Below, piece by piece: positions 26,195-34,185 of a DNA stretch of 64,000 nt. The notes beneath the pieces are model-generated. The model did no database searches. It worked only from the letters and a program-made list of their open reading frames with translations, and was not told the origin of the DNA. Source of the DNA: Spirochaetales bacterium Spiro_10 (lineage in GTDB: Bacteria > Spirochaetota > Spirochaetia > Treponematales > Treponemataceae); the NCBI GenBank assembly GCA_001604405.1, contig LVBL01000041.1, positions 20,449 through 84,448 on the forward strand, in the 5' to 3' direction. Both the position numbers and the translations under genes were made by a program. Every line of letters starts with the position of its first letter. Position 1 is the first letter of the stretch.

Positions 26195-26659
26195 TTACCT
26201 GTCGCAGAATGCTCCCTTCCTTTCTTTGCGCGCCTTTTCCATCGCGTCAGCGAGGAGGGCGACGGACTCGATCACGTCGGCATGCCGGCCTTTCGGGATA
26301 TGCCTGAACACGTCCGAGAACTCGCCGTTGCAAAGACCGTTGATAACGTCGCATTTCTCGCGGCCGACCGGCGTCAGGCACAGGGAAAGCCTTCGGCGGT
26401 CCGCGCCGTCGCCGTCCCTCGCTATGAAACCGAGCCTGACGCAGGTTTCGACCGTGCGGCTCAGCGTGCTCTTGTCGAGGGAGAGCGCGTCCGCGAGCTC
26501 CTGCAGGCTCGCGGAGCCTAACCGCTCCAGTTCAAGAAGGAGATGACATTGCGCGACGGACACCGAACAGCATTCGGTCTCTCCCGAGAGCGCGAGACCC
26601 GTCTCACGCTCCAGTTTTCTGAGGAAACGCCTGAATCGCGTCGCGCTTTGTTGCGTCAT
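26195..26659 (-). CDS. MarR-family transcriptional regulator of the hgc locus
   Basis: A 154-residue winged helix-turn-helix protein. The MarR recognition region is seen in SLQELADALSLDKSTLSRTVETCVRLGFI and the wing in RDGDGADRRRLSLCLTPVG. I chose the ATG at 26659; a TTG five codons upstream would lie inside the operator. Its gene is first in the unit with hgcA, hgcB and the C_GCAxxG_C_C gene. The effector is unknown; Cys residues (including a CC pair near residue 31) may sense metal or redox, which is inference. Confidence 0.88.
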   Translation of the reverse strand: MTQQSATRFRRFLRKLERETGLALSGETECCSVSVAQCHLLLELERLGSASLQELADALSLDKSTLSRTVETCVRLGFIARDGDGADRRRLSLCLTPVGREKCDVINGLCNGEFSDVFRHIPKGRHADVIESVALLADAMEKARKERKGAFCDR

Positions 26660-26694
26660 ACAATGGTTGTACAATACAACTATATCGATGTCAA
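26659..26694 (-). promoter_or_regulatory. Promoter and operator of the marR-hgcAB unit
   Basis: On the minus strand a TTGACA (26694-26689) is followed after 17 bases by TACAAC (26671-26666). The predicted transcription start falls on the A of the ATG at 26659, and no Shine-Dalgarno is visible, so the mRNA may be leaderless. A perfect inverted repeat GTTGTA-TTG-TACAAC (26680-26666) covers the spacer and -10 box, where a MarR dimer would block transcription. Confidence 0.65.
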
Positions 26695-26794
26695 TGGCGC
26701 GGATTTAATTTGCTGAAAAGCGGTATCCGCGCCCTATACAAAAAGGCGAAAAACAGCATATTGTGCGGTAATACCGAAAAACAGGAATACAATC

Positions 26795-28153
26795 ATGCGA
26801 TACGAAATACGAGAGGCGAAACGGGAGGATATCCCCGGTATCCTGGCGGTTATGGAGCCCTTCAACATGCACAGGGTTCCCTCGCCCGAGATGGAAGAAC
26901 TGGACGCCGGCTGTTTCTATACAGCCTGGTTCGACGGAAAGCTCGTCGGCGCGGCGGGATACAAAGTGCTGGGGCCAACGCTGGCGAAAACCACGCTCCT
27001 GGCCGTCTTGCCCGAGTATTCCGGATTCGGTATAGGAACGGCGCTTCAGCACCGGCGAATGGAGAAGCTCCGCGATCTGGGAATTTCGACGCTCCGGACA
27101 AACGCCGACCGGCCGGAGACTATCATATGGTACAAAAAAAAGTTCGGTTATCGCGAAATTGGCAAGCTCAAAAAGGTGTCGTCATTCGGACTCGACTCTG
27201 TCGATAGCTGGACGACGCTCGAAACCGACCTCGTTGCCTATTTCGACGGCATTGACGAGAGGGAACGCGAACGCAGGGAATACATCGCGCGAAACGACGC
27301 ATTTCCCCTCGCTCCGTATCCTCCGCTGATCATCAACGCCTGTTTGACCGGCATGATCCCCACGAGAGTCCAAACTCCCCATGTACCGCTCAGTTGCGAT
27401 GAGATCGTGCAGGATGCCCTTTCAGCCGCGGCCGCCGGCGCGTCCGTAGTCCACTTGCACGCCCGCGACGTCAACGGTGAGCCGACATGCGATCCCGATT
27501 TGTACGCGCGAATACTTACCGGAATCAGGCGGGTTAACAGGGACTTGATCTGCTCGGTTACGACCTCGGGCAGAAACCAGCGCGAATTCGATCAAAGATC
27601 CGCCGTCCTCCGTCTTGAAGGCGAGGCCAAGCCCGACATGGCGAGCCTCACGACGGGCTCTCTCAATTTCATCAGCGGCACGAGCGCAAATTCCATCGAG
27701 ATGATCGAGCGGCTCGCGATCGCCATGAAAGAACGAGGGATCGTCCCCGAGCTCGAGGTGTTCGACCTCGGCATGGCGAATCTCATCAAGTATCTGGAAC
27801 GCAACGGTCTTGTTTCGGGGAAGAAATACGTCAATCTCCTTCTCGGCAACCTGAACACGGCGCCCGCGACGGTGGGAAGCCTGTCCGCGCTGATTTCGGC
27901 CCTTCCCGAAAATTGCGTCTGGAGTCTCGCCGGGCTTGGCCAGTTTCAGCTTCCGATGAACGCGATGGCCGTCGCCGCGGGCGGACACGTGCGCGTCGGA
28001 ATCGAGGATTCGATATATTACGATTACGGGAAAACGCGACCTGCAACGAACAGGGAACTCATCGAGCGAGTGGTAAGAATCTCGGGAGAGCTGGGCCGTT
28101 CCGTAGCGACGCCGGGAGAGGCCAGGGCGATTCTGGGTCTACCGGCCAGATAG
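26795..28153 (+). CDS. GNAT acetyltransferase fused to BKACE (DUF849 beta-keto acid cleavage enzyme)
   Basis: A 452-residue fusion. Residues about 1-145 are a GNAT N-acetyltransferase, with the acetyl-CoA loop EYSGFGIGTALQHRR. Residues about 175-450 are a BKACE/Kce-like TIM barrel with the zinc-binding VHLHARD motif and the family end HVRVGIEDS. BKACE enzymes condense a beta-keto acid with acetyl-CoA, giving acetoacetate and a new CoA ester. The family was founded on 3-keto-5-aminohexanoate cleavage in lysine fermentation, but the substrate here is unknown. A fused acetyltransferase could work on an amino-group substrate (inference). Confidence 0.87.
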   Translation: MRYEIREAKREDIPGILAVMEPFNMHRVPSPEMEELDAGCFYTAWFDGKLVGAAGYKVLGPTLAKTTLLAVLPEYSGFGIGTALQHRRMEKLRDLGISTLRTNADRPETIIWYKKKFGYREIGKLKKVSSFGLDSVDSWTTLETDLVAYFDGIDERERERREYIARNDAFPLAPYPPLIINACLTGMIPTRVQTPHVPLSCDEIVQDALSAAAAGASVVHLHARDVNGEPTCDPDLYARILTGIRRVNRDLICSVTTSGRNQREFDQRSAVLRLEGEAKPDMASLTTGSLNFISGTSANSIEMIERLAIAMKERGIVPELEVFDLGMANLIKYLERNGLVSGKKYVNLLLGNLNTAPATVGSLSALISALPENCVWSLAGLGQFQLPMNAMAVAAGGHVRVGIEDSIYYDYGKTRPATNRELIERVVRISGELGRSVATPGEARAILGLPAR

Positions 28154-28167
28154 AAATCCGAAAACGG

Positions 28168-29115
28168 TCAGCCCTCGCGCGTGGGCATAACGACCGCATC
28201 GAGAAGGGTCTTGAAACGGGGGAGCGCGAAAACGCGGTCGACTTCGGCAGTCATTCCCGCTCCGGGCGTAAAGGTCATTTCCCCGAAAACGATCCGTCCT
28301 TCGACGATATAAAAGTCGATCCTGACCAAGGGGATTCCACGCGACAGTATCTCAGCGTATCGCTTGAGTCCGGCCAGGATTGGGGCGTCGGGTATGAGCG
28401 CAACGAGATCGGCATCCGGTTCACTCGCGCCCGGAAGTCGTATGATCTCGCCGTCAAAGTCAAACCGGATAGAACGGCACGAGCCTCTTTGCCGCTCGGT
28501 AAACGCAACAATGTACACGGGGACTCCGTTCAGGCAATGGACCTTGTAATCGTCTAGCCTTCCCGTGAAGGGATCCTCGAGATACCGCTCGCAAACGATC
28601 CTTGCCTTCATTCGCCCATAATGGGGCTCGGCCGTCTCCCTGCCATAGGGCACTTTTAGCCACCGTGCCAGCTGTCTCCGGGCCGCGGACTCGTCGAAGG
28701 AAGCGTCGCGCTTGATGAGATTGTATTGGCAACCGTTGCTGACCTTGAGCGCATACCGGTCGGGAAGCGAAGCGAACGGAATATCCTCAGGCGAATCGAA
28801 AACAGCGACGAGCTCGTTCAGGATTTCCGGACATCCGCGCTCGATCACGAAATCCCGGACAGTGAATTTGTCGCCGCACCTGACGGAAAGCGAGTCGTTA
28901 CCGTACAGCTTGAGCCAGAGAAGCTTTTCGTTGTAGGTCGAGGGATCTTTCAGGTTGAGACTGCGGCCGAAACGCATATGATAGAGAATTCCCGTCGCGA
29001 TTGCCGGAAACGCGGGCGTAAGCAGGGAAACGATTCCCAGAAGCGCCGTTTCCCTCGCTTTATGACATCGCCTGGCGAACCGTTTCCCGGTCAGCCGCTG
29101 TAGCACCTTCTTCAT
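28168..29115 (-). CDS. TupA-like ATP-grasp protein
   Basis: A 315-residue protein of the ATP-grasp TupA family, named after a teichuronopeptide biosynthesis gene. The diagnostic N-terminal block MRFGRSLNLKDPSTYNEKLLWLKLY is present in part (FGRSLNL, YNEKLLWLK), as is the ATP-grasp core with CERYLEDP and the final GEMTFTPGAG. It may ligate an amino acid or sugar acid to a cell-surface polymer. I started at the ATG at 29115; a TTG 12 codons upstream is the first triplet of a TTGACA promoter-like hexamer. It lies 32 bases behind the DUF4832-like gene. Confidence 0.82.
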   Translation of the reverse strand: MKKVLQRLTGKRFARRCHKARETALLGIVSLLTPAFPAIATGILYHMRFGRSLNLKDPSTYNEKLLWLKLYGNDSLSVRCGDKFTVRDFVIERGCPEILNELVAVFDSPEDIPFASLPDRYALKVSNGCQYNLIKRDASFDESAARRQLARWLKVPYGRETAEPHYGRMKARIVCERYLEDPFTGRLDDYKVHCLNGVPVYIVAFTERQRGSCRSIRFDFDGEIIRLPGASEPDADLVALIPDAPILAGLKRYAEILSRGIPLVRIDFYIVEGRIVFGEMTFTPGAGMTAEVDRVFALPRFKTLLDAVVMPTREG

Positions 29116-29147
29116 GTCCGCATTGTGCGCATTAATAAAAAACGCTG

Positions 29148-30485
29148 TCAAGGCTTGAATGCGGCCCAGCGGACAGCGAACGGGATGCGTTGGCCCGAAA
29201 GCAGGACGGGAGAGACGAACGCGAGGTCATCGACGCGCGCGTCGACTGACGGTACGACGAGACTTCGCTCGTTTCCCGGCAAAAGACCCTTGAGGGACCC
29301 GCCGGACGGTTCCCCGCCGAATGTCGCGTAGACGTCATAGGTGACCGAGGCGACCCCGTCGTTGCGCACGAGAACCGTCGCGGCACCGGCGTCAGGCTCC
29401 ACGGAAAGGACCGTGAGCGAGTACCCGAGCCGCGCGCCGGCGGCGGCGATCTCCGAAGGTGTGCGATATTCCGTTTGCCCGTCGCCGATGACGAAGCTGA
29501 GACGGCACTCGCGCGACGCGTCAACGAGGCTGTAGCCGTTCGGACCGCCGGGAAGCCGCAGGGCGTTTCGTTGGTCCGCCTCCGTGTAGTAGCTGAACTC
29601 CCCGCCGTTGTGTGAGGCGTTTCTCCGGTCGCCGAAGAAATCCCAGTTTTTCCGGTTTTCCGTCTTCCATGCGGCCTGCAGGAGCGAATCGTCGAAGAGG
29701 CCGAAGCCCGGCGCGTCCGCGGGGGGAGTCGCGGCGTAGGGGCCGAAATCGGTGTCCGCGGCGTCGATGGAGATTCCCCACGGAACGTTCGTAAGACAGG
29801 CGTCGATTGCCCCGAGAATCCGAACCTGATCGGCCCGCGACGGGAACAGCCTGCCGTAGGCGCCTTCCTTCACGGACGTTTGCGCGTCGGAGAAATCGCT
29901 GAGGTTGCCGTAGTCGATATGGTACTCGGCCCACAGGCCGAACCCGACCTCCACATAGCCAAGGCCGGTCCCCTGGTCGGGGTACCGCTCCGCGAGCTCC
30001 CGGTAAAACCCGATGATGAAATTCGCGAGAGCGGGGTTTGTCCAGTCTGGAAAGACGACCGTCTTTTGGCTCGCGCCCTCGATACCCTCGTCGTATCTCG
30101 CCGTACGCGCGCCAACCCACAGGGAATCGGGAAGGCTCTTTTTCGCCGGTTCAAGCTCGGGGTCCGTGTCGCGAAACCGCACGATCGCGTGATGACCCCG
30201 GCCCTTCGCCGTATCGACAAACTCGTCAACGACCGACCAGTCGTAGGAATACCCGCCTGCCGGATCGTCGCTCGCGACGTCGGAGTAATAGAAGTAGGAA
30301 AACTCGAGGGTGATCGACGATCCGTACCGGTCCATCTCGGTATTCGAACCCCACAGGACGATGCCGCACAGGGGTGCGGGTTCCTGCGTACCCGCGGTGG
30401 CGGGATCCTCCGATCCTCCGCCCGAGCAGGAGAGCGCCAACGCTAATGCGAGGATGCCGGCGCAGGTCAACGTGATTCCTTTCAT
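29148..30485 (-). CDS. DUF4832-like TIM-barrel lipoprotein
   Basis: A 445-residue lipoprotein with a lipobox LALSC (Cys19). The mature region has glycoside-hydrolase-like features: YDWSVVDEFVDTAKGRGHHAIVRF, a GLGYVEVGFGLWAEYHI strand, and a C-terminal beta-domain, which recall DUF4832 proteins. No activity is established. The start overlaps the stop of the MerR regulator gene (ATGA), so the two are translationally coupled. It could act on a surface or dietary glycan. Confidence 0.65.
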   Translation of the reverse strand: MKGITLTCAGILALALALSCSGGGSEDPATAGTQEPAPLCGIVLWGSNTEMDRYGSSITLEFSYFYYSDVASDDPAGGYSYDWSVVDEFVDTAKGRGHHAIVRFRDTDPELEPAKKSLPDSLWVGARTARYDEGIEGASQKTVVFPDWTNPALANFIIGFYRELAERYPDQGTGLGYVEVGFGLWAEYHIDYGNLSDFSDAQTSVKEGAYGRLFPSRADQVRILGAIDACLTNVPWGISIDAADTDFGPYAATPPADAPGFGLFDDSLLQAAWKTENRKNWDFFGDRRNASHNGGEFSYYTEADQRNALRLPGGPNGYSLVDASRECRLSFVIGDGQTEYRTPSEIAAAGARLGYSLTVLSVEPDAGAATVLVRNDGVASVTYDVYATFGGEPSGGSLKGLLPGNERSLVVPSVDARVDDLAFVSPVLLSGQRIPFAVRWAAFKP

Positions 30486-31333
30486 ACGATAGTGTATATA
30501 CCGTTTTGATCGCCCGGACAAGTTCCGTCGGCGAGCGGCACCTGTATCTCGGTGAGCCATTCGTCGTCGCTCTCCTTGTTCCATATCCCGTCGATGTACG
30601 ATTCCCTCGGCGGTCCGGAACACAGATAGCCGTTGTCCTCGATCCAGCGGAATACCGCCGAATAGGCCAGTGGCAGCGAGGAGTACGGACCCTTGTGCAG
30701 AACGCAGGCGGCGGCGGGAACGCGCTTGATCGTCTTGAACTCGATCCCTGACGGGGCGACGCCGGCGCTCGTTACCGCCTCGCAGAACTCGACGTCAATG
30801 TCCCGTTCCTTGAACTCGCCGTCGTGATAGACGATGAAGCAATACGGCGGATCGGCGCAGGCAAGGTTCGGATTCGCCGCTGTTATCTCCTCGCCGATAC
30901 CGGGAATAACCCTGAAGTAATCGTCGTACGAACGGACGATCAACCGTTTGCTGTAGACGATCGCGCCGGGGAGCTCCTTGATCATTACCTGATACTCGAT
31001 CGACGGATCGGAACCAAGCCGCTCGAGGTAATGCGAAATCGACGCCAGTTGGCGCGCGGTTTCGGTCGCGGACCGCTCGAGTTCCCGCTTCTTTTCCGAA
31101 AACAGCGAGGGTATGTTCCTCCCGGCGATTATCTGGCGTATCTCGGGAATCGAGAAACCGCATTGCCTGAGGGACACGATCTTGTGGACGCGGGGCAGCT
31201 GGTCGGTCGAGTAATACCGGTAGTTGTTCGCCGCGTCGATGTGGCATGGCTCGAGAAGGCCCTCCTCCTCGTAGAAACGGAGGGCCTTGACCGTCACCTT
31301 CGTGATCTTGGAAAACTGGCCGATTCGGTACAC
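30482..31333 (-). CDS. MerR-family regulator with GyrI-like effector domain (BmrR type)
   Basis: A 283-residue protein. Residues 1-70 are a MerR DNA-binding domain (YRIGQFSKITKVTVKALRFYEEEGLLEP). A dimerisation helix of about 40 residues follows. Residues about 120-280 form a GyrI/Rob-like effector-binding domain as in BmrR (VHKGPYSSLPLAYSAVFRWIEDNGY-type block). BmrR-like proteins bind cationic drugs and activate exporter genes. It sits 4 bases behind an ABC-2 exporter pair, fitting drug-responsive control. Confidence 0.88.
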   Translation of the reverse strand: MYRIGQFSKITKVTVKALRFYEEEGLLEPCHIDAANNYRYYSTDQLPRVHKIVSLRQCGFSIPEIRQIIAGRNIPSLFSEKKRELERSATETARQLASISHYLERLGSDPSIEYQVMIKELPGAIVYSKRLIVRSYDDYFRVIPGIGEEITAANPNLACADPPYCFIVYHDGEFKERDIDVEFCEAVTSAGVAPSGIEFKTIKRVPAAACVLHKGPYSSLPLAYSAVFRWIEDNGYLCSGPPRESYIDGIWNKESDDEWLTEIQVPLADGTCPGDQNGIYTIV

Positions 31334-31337
31334 TCGC

Positions 31338-32057
31338 CTACTCCCACCGGAACGTCGCTAACGATACCGCGTATGATACCGCCGCGAGCGCGCCGAGGGC
31401 AAGAACCGCAACCGTGGAATTCCCCGTCTGGACGCCGAGCACCGCGGCCCTGAGCAGACTTATACCCTGGGTAAGGGGAAAGAAGTCCGCGAACAGGGTC
31501 ACACCCCTCGGCAGGACGTCGTACGGAACCGTGGCGCCCGACAGGAGAAGCATCGGGAAGTAGGCGATGGTACACGCGAGATTCGCCCGTTTCATGTCAG
31601 GGGCGAGGCTCGCGATGAGAAAACCGATCGAATAGACCGAGACCTGTACGAAGACAAACACGGCAATGATTCTGCCGGGAGAGCCCGCCAACACCATGCC
31701 GAATGCGAGCCTGGCCACGAGAAACACGCCGAGCGCGGAAACCCAGGCAAACAGCACCTGCGTCAGGGCGACCGCCAGAAGGAGGGACGCCGGGCTTACC
31801 GGCGTGACCCTGAACCGCCTCAGTATTTTCTCGTGACGGTATGACGCGAACGTCAGGGGAATACCCATGAGCCCCGAGGCGCACAGTCCCACGCAGGCGA
31901 TACCGGCAAACGAGGACGGAACGGACGCCCGACCCGAGATGGACCCGACCAGCAGCATGATAGCGAGCGGAAAAGCGACGCCGAAAAGGACCATGTCCAT
32001 TCCCCGCAGGGCGACTTTCGCCTCGGTCGCGAACAGCACGGAAAAACCCCTCATCAC
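31338..32057 (-). CDS. ABC-2 type transporter permease
   Basis: A 239-residue inner-membrane protein with about six transmembrane helices, of the ABC-2 (drug/lipid export) permease class, with the C-terminal FPLTQGISLLR motif. Its start overlaps the stop of the ATPase gene (ATGA). Together with the upstream ATPase it should export a drug or lipid-like compound, probably under the linked MerR regulator. Confidence 0.87.
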   Translation of the reverse strand: MMRGFSVLFATEAKVALRGMDMVLFGVAFPLAIMLLVGSISGRASVPSSFAGIACVGLCASGLMGIPLTFASYRHEKILRRFRVTPVSPASLLLAVALTQVLFAWVSALGVFLVARLAFGMVLAGSPGRIIAVFVFVQVSVYSIGFLIASLAPDMKRANLACTIAYFPMLLLSGATVPYDVLPRGVTLFADFFPLTQGISLLRAAVLGVQTGNSTVAVLALGALAAVSYAVSLATFRWE

Positions 32058-32782
32058 ACCACCTCCAAAAATACGTCTTCAAGATTCCTCGCCCCGCGCT
32101 CCCTGACCAGGCACTTCGGCGCTCCCTCGAGCGCGATCCTGCCGCCACTCATGATCGCGACGCGGTCGCACAGGTATTCCACCTCGTCCATGTAATGCGA
32201 CGTCAGCACGATCGTGACCCCCCTACCCTTCAGTTCCTCGAGAAATCTCCAGATCTCGCGGCGGGCGGCCGGGTCAAGCCCGGTTGTCAGCTCGTCGAGA
32301 AACAGGAGTTCCGGATCATGCATGAGCGCGAGGAGCACCGCGAGCTTCTGGCGCTCTCCGCCCGAAAGCTCGTTGCAATACGAGTTCTCGGCGGCATCGA
32401 GCCCGAACCTCGCAAGCAGATCCCTCCAGTCTCGCGCGGATCCGAACATGGCCGCGTACTCATGGCAAGCCTCGCGGACGCGGATTTTGTCCTGGAACCT
32501 CGTTACCTGGAACTGGACGCCGACGCGGGCGAACAGGCGTTTGCGGTCGCGACGGGGGTCCATCCCGAGAACGCTGATTGTCCCCCCATCCGCCCGTTTC
32601 GTCCCGACGATGCATTCCACGGTCGTTGATTTTCCCGCCCCGTTATGCCCCAGCAGGCCGAAGATCTCGCCGCGCTCCACCCGAAAATCGATCCCATCCA
32701 CAGCTACGCGCGGCCCGTACGCCTTCCGGAGCGACCGCACCTCCAGGGCGGGCCCGTCCGGAGCCGATAGTGTTGCCTTCAT
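32054..32782 (-). CDS. ABC transporter ATP-binding protein (ABC-2/DrrA type)
   Basis: A 242-residue ATPase. Walker A is GHNGAGKST, the signature is LSGGERQK, and Walker B is LLFLDELTTGLDP, where the usual catalytic Glu of DEP is present as DEL. It is the first gene of the ABC-MerR-lipoprotein unit, preceded by a GGGGGAA ribosome-binding site. Confidence 0.92.
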   Translation of the reverse strand: MKATLSAPDGPALEVRSLRKAYGPRVAVDGIDFRVERGEIFGLLGHNGAGKSTTVECIVGTKRADGGTISVLGMDPRRDRKRLFARVGVQFQVTRFQDKIRVREACHEYAAMFGSARDWRDLLARFGLDAAENSYCNELSGGERQKLAVLLALMHDPELLFLDELTTGLDPAARREIWRFLEELKGRGVTIVLTSHYMDEVEYLCDRVAIMSGGRIALEGAPKCLVRERGARNLEDVFLEVV

Positions 32783-32856
32783 GATTTCCCCCTTTGGAAC
32801 GATTCTCGTGTCTCCCGCAGGAGGAGGGTCAAGCCCGAACCGGGAAAAAGTCGCGC

Positions 32857-32890
32857 AAAAAAAAGCCTCCCGAAGGCGTTCGGGAGGCTC
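32857..32890 (-). terminator. Rho-independent terminator of the 32910-33536 gene
   Basis: Inverted repeat AGCCTCCCGAA/TTCGGGAGGCT with a GGCG loop. An A-run at 32857-32864 becomes a U-run on the minus-strand transcript. Confidence 0.92.
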
Positions 32891-32909
32891 GTGCGGCGGT
32901 TAGCGCGCC

Positions 32910-33536
32910 CTACTCAAGGACGGGGAACTCGGAGCGGACGCGCATGACCATGTCGTACTGTTCGCGCACCTGTTCCATCGCCTCGGTGTCGATCTCCGAA
33001 GCCGCGTCCGCCAGGGCGGCTTGCTGCTCCTCGATGCTCGCCTCTATGGCCGCGCGCTGTTCGTCGTCAAGGCCCTCGAGCTCCTCCATGTCTATGTCCG
33101 CAAGCTCCGCCTGCGACGACTCGAAGGACGAGGCGATCACGCTGCCGATGCCCTGGGTACGAACGGCGAAGATGGCGATGGCGGCCTTGTTGAAATCATC
33201 GAAGCTGTAGCTCGTCTCCGATTCTATCGTCTTTTTCAGGTTGATCCCCGCTTCCATCGCCTCGACGGCCGCGCTGTAGGGTATCTCGAAATGGACGGTC
33301 GGGTACTTCTTCATGAGCCGGTCAACGGCGCGGTAGAAATCACGCACCTCGCCCTCGCTCATGTCGAAACTCGCGGGATCATAGGATTCGTCCTGGTTCC
33401 CCATTTCCTCGTAGGCCTCGGCCGTCTCGGTAATATTGGAAAGATTCTCGCCCATCGACTTCAGCGCCTTTATCTTGCTGCACGACACGGCCAGGATAAC
33501 CAGCAAAACGATAACTGCAACACGCGCAAACTTCAT
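32910..33536 (-). CDS. Helical lipoprotein of unknown function
   Basis: A 208-residue lipoprotein with lipobox LAVSC (Cys19). The mature part is acidic, highly helical and probably coiled-coil. It has no domain that I recognise. I placed the start at the ATG at 33536, preceded by AAAAAAGGAGC; the frame is open further upstream. It is monocistronic, ended by the terminator at 32857-32890. Confidence 0.7.
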   Translation of the reverse strand: MKFARVAVIVLLVILAVSCSKIKALKSMGENLSNITETAEAYEEMGNQDESYDPASFDMSEGEVRDFYRAVDRLMKKYPTVHFEIPYSAAVEAMEAGINLKKTIESETSYSFDDFNKAAIAIFAVRTQGIGSVIASSFESSQAELADIDMEELEGLDDEQRAAIEASIEEQQAALADAASEIDTEAMEQVREQYDMVMRVRSEFPVLE

Positions 33537-33608
33537 GTAATGCTCCTTTTTTGGAAGTCTTCTTCCACGTAAAGTATACCGCACCGGGCGGTTTTTGCCA
33601 GCGCTCCC

Positions 33609-34115
33609 CTATAAAAGCGAGAACGCGCGTTCCAGAATCGGCGCGAGTTCCCTGGCGCGGGAAACGGCGGGCAACGAAGGCGCCCGTTCTATGTACTCCC
33701 TCATCCGGTCGCTGAAGGCCCGGTTAAGTCCGTTACCGGGTCCGAAGGAAACAGTCCCGTCGCAGGTATTAAGGATGAAAAAGCGGTTGCGCAGGACACC
33801 CCTTCGCCGATGCTCCGGGGTATCGAACAGCTCGTAGAGGTATATCCCCCCGGAGGGGGAACTGACGAGCCAGGAACACCGAACGCGCGCGATCCTCTGG
33901 CCGGGGACGTTCGCGACGGCGGACACAAGTGAGGCGGACATCTCGTCAAACCGGATCTCTGCCGTTTTGAGCCACGCAAGGACGCGCACGGTTACGGTCC
34001 ATGATCCGGTAAGGGAGTTCCTCTTGCGGGATGTCTCCCGAAACGAGAGGTTGTAGGACGGGCATCGGGTTACCGAAATCCCGGAAAACCATTCTTCGAT
34101 CAACGGTCCAAACAT
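33609..34115 (-). CDS. Hypothetical protein
   Basis: A 168-residue soluble protein without a recognised domain. The ATG at 34115 gives a sensible length. It has no Shine-Dalgarno, and a TATACT box lies just a few bases upstream, so a leaderless mRNA is possible. The frame is open further up but only opposite the next promoter region. Codon use fits the genome. It is divergent from the serine hydrolase gene. Confidence 0.5.
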   Translation of the reverse strand: MFGPLIEEWFSGISVTRCPSYNLSFRETSRKRNSLTGSWTVTVRVLAWLKTAEIRFDEMSASLVSAVANVPGQRIARVRCSWLVSSPSGGIYLYELFDTPEHRRRGVLRNRFFILNTCDGTVSFGPGNGLNRAFSDRMREYIERAPSLPAVSRARELAPILERAFSLL

Positions 34116-34185
34116 GGGGACAGTATAGCACGTCAATGTTCCAAAACGGTAAACCGCGTGGTACAATTGCGAAAAGGAGCAATCC

